Of a stretch of 64,000 nucleotides of DNA, positions 58,606 to 64,000 are shown in pieces (within the stretch, counting starts at the first letter, position 1; each line of letters begins with the position of its first letter). Source of the DNA: Actinomucor elegans (taxonomy: Eukaryota > Mucoromycota > Mucoromycetes > Mucorales > Mucoraceae). The DNA lies in NCBI GenBank assembly GCA_026027325.1, contig JAMSLZ010000004.1, forward strand, positions 248,001 through 312,000, written 5' to 3'. The position numbers and the translations under genes were made by a program. The notes beneath the pieces were generated by a model, which saw only the letters and a list, made by a program, of their open reading frames with translations, ran no database searches and was not told where the DNA came from.

Positions 58606-58818
58606 TCACTTGATGATTAACTGCTTACATTTGAAAAAAGCATCAAAAGGTTGACAACGCTCATCTTGGCATTTAAGTCCTACACAACAACCGATGATAC
58701 CATATTCTACCGCTTCACAATGTTCATCTTGAGATATGCACTTAGGGTCTGCTTTAACTGGGTTGATACATAAAAAGACAACAAGGGCTATGCAAGTAAC
58801 ACTGAATGATAGTTTCAT
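58606..58818 (-). CDS. small secreted cysteine-rich peptide, knottin-like
   Basis: 70 residues in one exon. A clear signal peptide (KLSFSVTCIALVVFLCINPV, cleavage near VKA-D) is followed by a mature part of about 47 residues with seven cysteines. The first six follow C-x6-C-x9-CC-x4-C-x4-C, the spacing class of inhibitor-cystine-knot (knottin) folds: PKCISQDEHC, GIIGCCVGLKCQDERC. The seventh lies in FFKCKQ. A TATAAATAC box lies upstream and a possible acceptor just before the ATG hints at a 5' UTR intron. Function is unknown; it may be a defence or signalling peptide. The cysteine pattern is seen, the fold is inferred. Confidence 0.8.
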   Translation of the reverse strand: MKLSFSVTCIALVVFLCINPVKADPKCISQDEHCEAVEYGIIGCCVGLKCQDERCQPFDAFFKCKQLIIK

Positions 58819-59192
58819 TATGGTTACTATGCCTGTAAAAACTATGTAGAGATTTAATATTGAGTTTCTGGAAGGAAAGGACCAGTTGTATTTATATCAT
58901 TTTTTTTTCTATCTGATAATAGATGATGTACTTTGCCAAATTGCATACTCATCTTTTTGAACGAGGCTAAGCCTCCCTTGATTCATACATTGCATCCATG
59001 CGTAAATGCATAAGAATCGCAACGAAAGCTTTCAAGCTTAAGGAGCTCAGCATGCTGTATTATTATTGTTATATAAGTCGTACTTTGAGAAGCTTTTCTA
59101 GAACATTTATGAGGCTGAGTTTATACAGTTGCATAGGTAAACTATATATAGATAAATGTTTATTTGGGATCAATGGATATACCGTATAGATA
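58819..59192. other. intergenic region
   Basis: Promoter of the knottin-like gene and 3' region of the channel gene. An ORF at 58998-59189 on the plus strand is antisense to no known feature and has no recognisable protein. Confidence 0.5.
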
Positions 59193-61515
59193 TTAAACTA
59201 CTACTACTGTATCTCTCTGGAAAGCCTTTTTAACAAGCTTCCATTTGAACAGTAAAGCAGAAAAAAGTTCATAAAGTCCAACAAGCAAGATGACAGGTGA
59301 GTAAACAATATACCAGAATATCTGATGACTCTTTTCGATCCAAGCAACAGGGCTTGAACGCTTGAAAACAACACGGGCAATCCAGCGTAGAATATCAAAG
59401 AATATGTCGATAAACAAGCTTGGTAAAAATACATTCAAGACTGGGTCCGAGCCAAGGCAGCGACGAATGGCCCAGTCTCGCTTGATTGTATCAATACGAT
59501 TATTGACATCCAAAAAGGTGCTCAAGAAGGATGCAACCAAGAGAGAGCCCAAGATAATTACTGTGAAGAACAAGTAAATGGCAAGTAAAAGACCAGCTAC
59601 TTGAGGTTGATAGTACAGAGTATCGCCAATTTGTGGAGCACTATTAAAGATGATATGAGTATGATATTTGTAAATAGGAGTTTCAACTTACTGAAGTGCA
59701 CCAAGTACCAAGAAACGCAACATAGCTAGAGGATGAATATCATCAAATTGCAAGGCAGCAAGAGCAGCCCAGAAACCGAGAATGGTAACAATGCTAACAA
59801 CAAACACCCAGATACTATTGATAAAGCACTGATGTAGAACATAGCTTGCCTTTGCAGTACTCCAACAAATGTCAGAAGAAGCCGAGAAAGCACGGAAGAA
59901 CATGAGAGGAGTAGCCAAAACCAACAAACTAAATGAAACAGTAAGGAAATAATATTCCTCTTCAATGCTATCAACATCAAGCAAAGTGAATATACGGATA
60001 ACAAAAGAAGAAACCAAGAGGGATACAGTGATGAACGAGATATATGAGGAAACCCTCTTCAAGTATGTGCGAGGACCTGTAACTAGCTTGAAGAGTTCCA
60101 ACAACAGATCAGAAATGACAAATACATAATAAATGTATTCAAACACAAAAGGTACATCAGAGGTATATTCGAGGTTAGAGACAGTAGCCAAATGGAAACC
60201 AAGGTAAGTCAACCAAGAGAAGATAGCAATCAAAGTTTGATAACGAGCACTGGGCCAGCGGGCTAAAAAGTCATGGAATGTACGACAAATAACGAACCAG
60301 GCAAAGTGTTTGGGTTCATCCTGTTTTTCTACAGGCTTCTGTAACCAAACATAGCTTGGATGGTTCGGGTCTTGGCGCCAATTTGGACCATATTGCCAGA
60401 GATCCTATTGTATGCTTCAATATAAAACAAATAAACTAGATTCAATGATGACATACCTCAATAACCAGCTGTACTCTAGCATCACTCAAGATCAATTGGC
60501 TGTTATTTTCTACTGCCCATTCCAAAGCTACATAATAAACATTGGTTATTAGAACATCTCAGGCTATTTGTGTATATGCATCTATACCTGACTTATTATC
60601 TAGCCATTTATTGGTCAACATCTCGTAAAGAACGACATGTCTAACAGACTTATCCTGTGCCTTTAAGCCCAAATTCAATGTCGAAAGAGCCAAAGACTGC
60701 AATGAAATATCAGTTTCTTTAGAATGACCGGAAGACTGCCGACGTTCGTGTAACAAGGCTAGGACGGCGCAAACAGATGCATTTTTGGCCACTTCAAACA
60801 CACTTTCAGCAGCAGAAGGGACTCCTTTGGCTAAAGGTTGTTCGTGCTGCTTTGATTGCTTGATAGCAGTAGCAGCTTGTTGGCCATTTCCTACAGCTGT
60901 TGTATTCAAACTAGCATAGGAAGTGTTATTGCTACCAGTGGACCAGCCATGTTTTGCTTTCCAATTGTCTGTAGCAAACTTTAGCGCATCTACTGCGTAA
61001 TCACGCTTTCTCAAACGCTTTCCTTCATTATCGGCATGTTTACTTCCGTGAATAGACCATTCGCTTAGCTTCTTTTTCAAGGCGAGACGCGTGCTACCCG
61101 AGTCACTGTCACTATCACTACTGCTGCTGGATGATGATGATGATGATGATGATTTTGGTGCTGCAGCGGCTATAGCAGCTGCCAACTCTTCCTTCTGCTT
61201 CTTTTTCTTTTGATCCATTATGGCACGTTCTTGTTGCTTTTGTTTAATCTCGGTAAAGATGAGGATATCTTGGATTTTCTCGGTAAGCTGATTAACAGGA
61301 ATGGTAGGTCGTCCTTCAGAGATGATTTTTTGGACCTGACGCGTATTTGTGGTAACTGGTAAGTAGTCATCCATTGTGATAACAGTTTGGCTAGTGGAGC
61401 TATCTTCTTGGCGAGCATTATAGTTAGGCGTGGGCGTGCTTAATAACCTTGTTTGCTCTGTAGAAGCAAGGTTATTGCTGCTTGGAACAGGGGATCCAGG
61501 AATACTATCAGTCAT
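59193..61515 (-). CDS. polytopic ion-channel-like protein (Yvc1/TRP type)
   Basis: 719 residues from exons 61515-60588, 60527-60457, 60404-59692 and 59640-59193. About 400 cytosolic residues come first, with a (Ser)12-(AspSer)n tract and helical repeats (NKSALEWAVENNSQLILSDA) like the N-terminal region of Yvc1. At least six hydrophobic helices follow, including QTLIAIFSWLTYLGFHLATV, FVFEYIYYVFVISDLLLELF and LLLAIYLFFTVIILGSLLVA, the last preceded by a pore-like stretch (HSAPQIGDTLYYQPQ). One more helix lies near the C-terminus. I infer a vacuolar cation channel of the fungal TRP class; weak similarity leaves other polytopic channels possible. Confidence 0.65.
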
Positions 61516-61778
61516 ACTGGAAAATAGATATACAAGAAAGAAAGAGAGCTGAAAGGAATGAAACAGAAAGTAATAAAAAATAAGCTTTGATGCTGTGCAA
61601 CCAACCCGACCGTGAACTCTATTGAAAACAATGTGGTTTATTATTATGATATGGGTCTATAAGTGGTGATTATTTATAATATGTATAAGGTATATGATCT
61701 ATATGAATTACAAGAAAGGCAATTAAAGCCTAGAGTATAATATAATTATCTTGCGTTCTACGTGAGAGAGGATGTTTG

Positions 61779-63486
61779 TTACATGTTAGAAAAAATTGAT
61801 CCTGTCATTCTGAGTTTCAAAAAGAGACAGATGAGTGAACCAAAAAGATACACAGCACCGGAGAACATTTGTACACCTATGTAACCACCACCAACGGTGG
61901 CTTGCTGGATAGCAGATGCAATTGGAGGTCCGGTTCCCGCGATTGCGCTGGCAAGGAACAAAATGGAAAGGCCAGAGGAAATATTGTCTGGACCAACAAC
62001 TGAAGCAGTAATAGGTGGAGCAAGTGCATAGTAAATACCACACGTAAAGCCAAAAAGAACAGCAAAAGCCATAAGTGAGCCATAAGTCTTTGCAAAAGGC
62101 CATAACAGCATACAGATAAGGCCTGAAAAGGTAGATGCCAACATGTACATATTCAAGCGACCAATGCGGTCAGCAAAGTAACCTAGCACGATACGGCCGA
62201 TGGCGTTCATAGCGCAAGCTACACCTACAATGTTGGACGAATCAGTAGGGCTAATGCCATATGTAGCACAGTATTCTATTAGTAAGTAAAAAGGTCAGTC
62301 ATTAATAGCTATCAGTAGTCAATTGTGTACGCACTTGGCAAATAAAATAGAGGAATCAGATAGCCAGTGAGAGAGATAACCACACCAAAAAGCATAATAA
62401 CAAAATTAGCGTCTTTGAGCATAGCAGGTTTGATAGGCGAACGCACAGGTTGCTTATGATGGCCAGGTGGAAGACGCGTGCGGATCAAACAAGATGCAAT
62501 AAAGCAGATACCAAATGCCATCAGACCAACAATGCGGTGGGTCCAAGGAAGGCCGTATTTCTCAACCAAAGAACTAACCATTGGACTCAATGCCAAACCA
62601 CCAAATCCAGACCCAGCGGAACTGATTCCCATAGCTGTACCACGCTTTGTAGTAAACCATTGAGGAATAACAGCTACAACAGACATGTATACCAAAGAAG
62701 ATCCAATACCGAAGAGGACACCTTGTGATAGGTAAAGATGCCATACTTCAGTACTGAAACCAGCAAGGATAAGGCCTAAAGACATCAATACACTACCAAT
62801 CATCATAGTCAATTTAGCACCCAAACGGGCCAACAAAGGACTAATAGGCGAGAAAATGTTCAAACAGACAAGTAGAGTGGAACCGACGCCCATCAATTCC
62901 ATGGTGGTGGCTTTATCTTTAAGGACTGTAGTTGCGTAAGCATTTGAAAATACACCTAAGGAAAATAAGGTTTAGATCTGTGAAATAAGAAGTAAAACTG
63001 TTTAACCGAGAAAATAAAAAGTTTACCCCAAATTGACGCTGTGCCAAACATGATGAAATTAATTAGAAATCCTACAATTGCGACCACCCTGAGATCAGAT
63101 CAGAAAACCCTGGATCAGCAAATATGTTTGATTTGATTTATTGTACTCACCATCCATAACCACCGTCTGGAATACCATCATAAAATGAGTCCTTGGGCAG
63201 TTCAATGATACTGGCAATAGTAGTAACATCTGGATGTACAACATATTTAGTATCTGTCATTAATAAATAAATTGTGTTATTTACTTGTTTTGACAGGTTC
63301 AACTGCTTGTAAACCGCCAGCTTCTACATCGTATTTCTCTGTTCTAGTTGTAGATATCTTTTCCAAATCAGTGCTGTGTTGATTATTAGGTGTCAATGTC
63401 AAGTCATTTTGTTCGTCGTATGATAATGAAGATCTACGAGTCTCTTCTCTGAATATCTCATTTGGATATGCAGTATGTTTACTCAT
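61779..63486 (-). CDS. MFS transporter, monocarboxylate (MCT/SLC16) type
   Basis: 486 residues from exons 63486-63285, 63229-63151, 63088-63027, 62955-62335 and 62275-61779. After about 85 cytosolic residues comes the MCT signature IPDGGYGWVVAIVGF, then twelve predicted helices with the central loop (RTRLPPGHHKQPVRSPIKPA). MFS motifs include LGYFADRIGRLN. It probably carries monocarboxylates or related acids across the plasma membrane by proton symport. The first intron is 55 nt with a TACTAAA branch site; an earlier in-frame AG would leave only 31 nt. A TATATAAAAG box lies about 70 bp upstream. Confidence 0.9.
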
Positions 63487-64000
63487 GATGATATAGTAGC
63501 TGTTTAAGAAGGGAAGGAAAACTTTTTTTTTTTTAAACTTTAGGTTCTCTTTTATATATGAATGAATATCCGCTTAAAACTTTTGGTTCGTCCTGAAAAT
63601 TTAGCCGGGCATCTATTGTTATCTGGAAATGAATACACATTAGATCTCTTATCAATGCAGCTTTAGCGCGTACGAATGCGCCTTGCTTGACGTATGCGCC
63701 ACCCGAGAAAACGACAGAACCGAGGTTATTTTCTTACCTTCTGAGATGTCGCTTTGATACTCGGAACCTTGAATCTTGATGACTTTGAAATGTAAAACAT
63801 AATGATTTTCATTGGTTAACTTGGTATTTCTATGTCTTTATCACTAGTAAATGGCTCATAATAAATTAAAACAAGGTTTGTTCGTATCCAGAATTAATAA
63901 TCAGAAGCATTTTCCCCGCGTTTACGTTTTGCCTGTGTAAACATAAAAACGATTGTGTAACAATGCGATTGTTTTCTTATGAACAGCTGTATATATTCGG
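63487..64000. other. upstream region of the MFS gene with a coding-like segment
   Basis: The TATATAAAAG box (about 63552-63561, read on the minus strand) serves the MFS gene. Further upstream, minus-strand 63720-63540 is locally GC-richer than its surroundings and open for about 60 codons (SVVFSGGAYVKQGAFVRAKA). An ATG-headed stretch at about 63808-63740 precedes a GTAAGA donor-like site. It could be a relic or a 5' fragment of an unrecognised gene. Confidence 0.35.

Noticed and set aside
63254..63284. A 31-nt first intron in the MFS gene
   Set aside because: In frame, but too short for this genome; an AG 24 bases further on gives a 55-nt intron with a TACTAAA branch site and also keeps the frame.
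1..64000. CRISPR arrays, operons or bacterial ribosome-binding sites
   Set aside because: The window is eukaryotic nuclear DNA; the only regular array (46.3-49.6 kb) has no spacers.

Overview
The window is nuclear DNA of an early-diverging filamentous fungus, most likely a mucoralean (Mucor/Rhizopus type). The evidence is AT-rich intergenic DNA, many 45-70 nt introns with TACTAAC-like branch sites, rhizopuspepsin-type secreted aspartic proteases, several NodB-type chitin deacetylase relatives, a one-exon knottin-like secreted peptide and a piggyBac element. No species can be named from the sequence alone. All exon models below were joined by hand, and each gives an uninterrupted frame whose coding length is a multiple of three.

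Layout. 1-8.5 kb: bleomycin hydrolase (+), a degenerate chitin-deacetylase-like protein (-), a GATA/PHD zinc-finger protein (-) and a WKF-domain ribosome-biogenesis protein (-). 8.5-17 kb: two tandemly duplicated secreted aspartic proteases (+) in repeat-rich DNA, with a decayed coding region upstream. 17-28 kb: a dense housekeeping block with Nce101-like protein, a UDP-glycosyltransferase, an Rmd1/DUF155 membrane protein, a LARP7/Pof8-type RNA-binding protein (-), the Rab geranylgeranyltransferase beta subunit, GID4 (-), a six-exon MHF1/CENP-S histone-fold gene and an orphan protein (-). 30-36.6 kb: a Pcl-type cyclin (-), the tRNA adenosine deaminase Tad1 (+) and an Ssd1-like RNB pseudonuclease (+). 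37-46 kb: accessory DNA holding a 288-bp inverted repeat around an orphan ORF, an intact chitin deacetylase, and relics of a transposase. 46.3-49.6 kb: a satellite array of 186/197-bp monomers with higher-order organisation. 49.8-54.6 kb: an orphan PD-(D/E)XK-like gene and a broken piggyBac element with TTAA target duplications. 55-63.5 kb: an ArfGAP (-), a knottin-like secreted peptide (-), a TRP/Yvc1-like channel (-) and an MFS monocarboxylate-type transporter (-).

The housekeeping genes are unrelated in pathway and show no operon-like logic, but several pairs are packed tail to tail; the tightest leaves 6 bp between stop codons. The accessory blocks hold the unusual content: a dispersed family of roughly 165-bp degenerate repeats found in many of the long intergenic gaps, the inverted-repeat locus, and the higher-order satellite.
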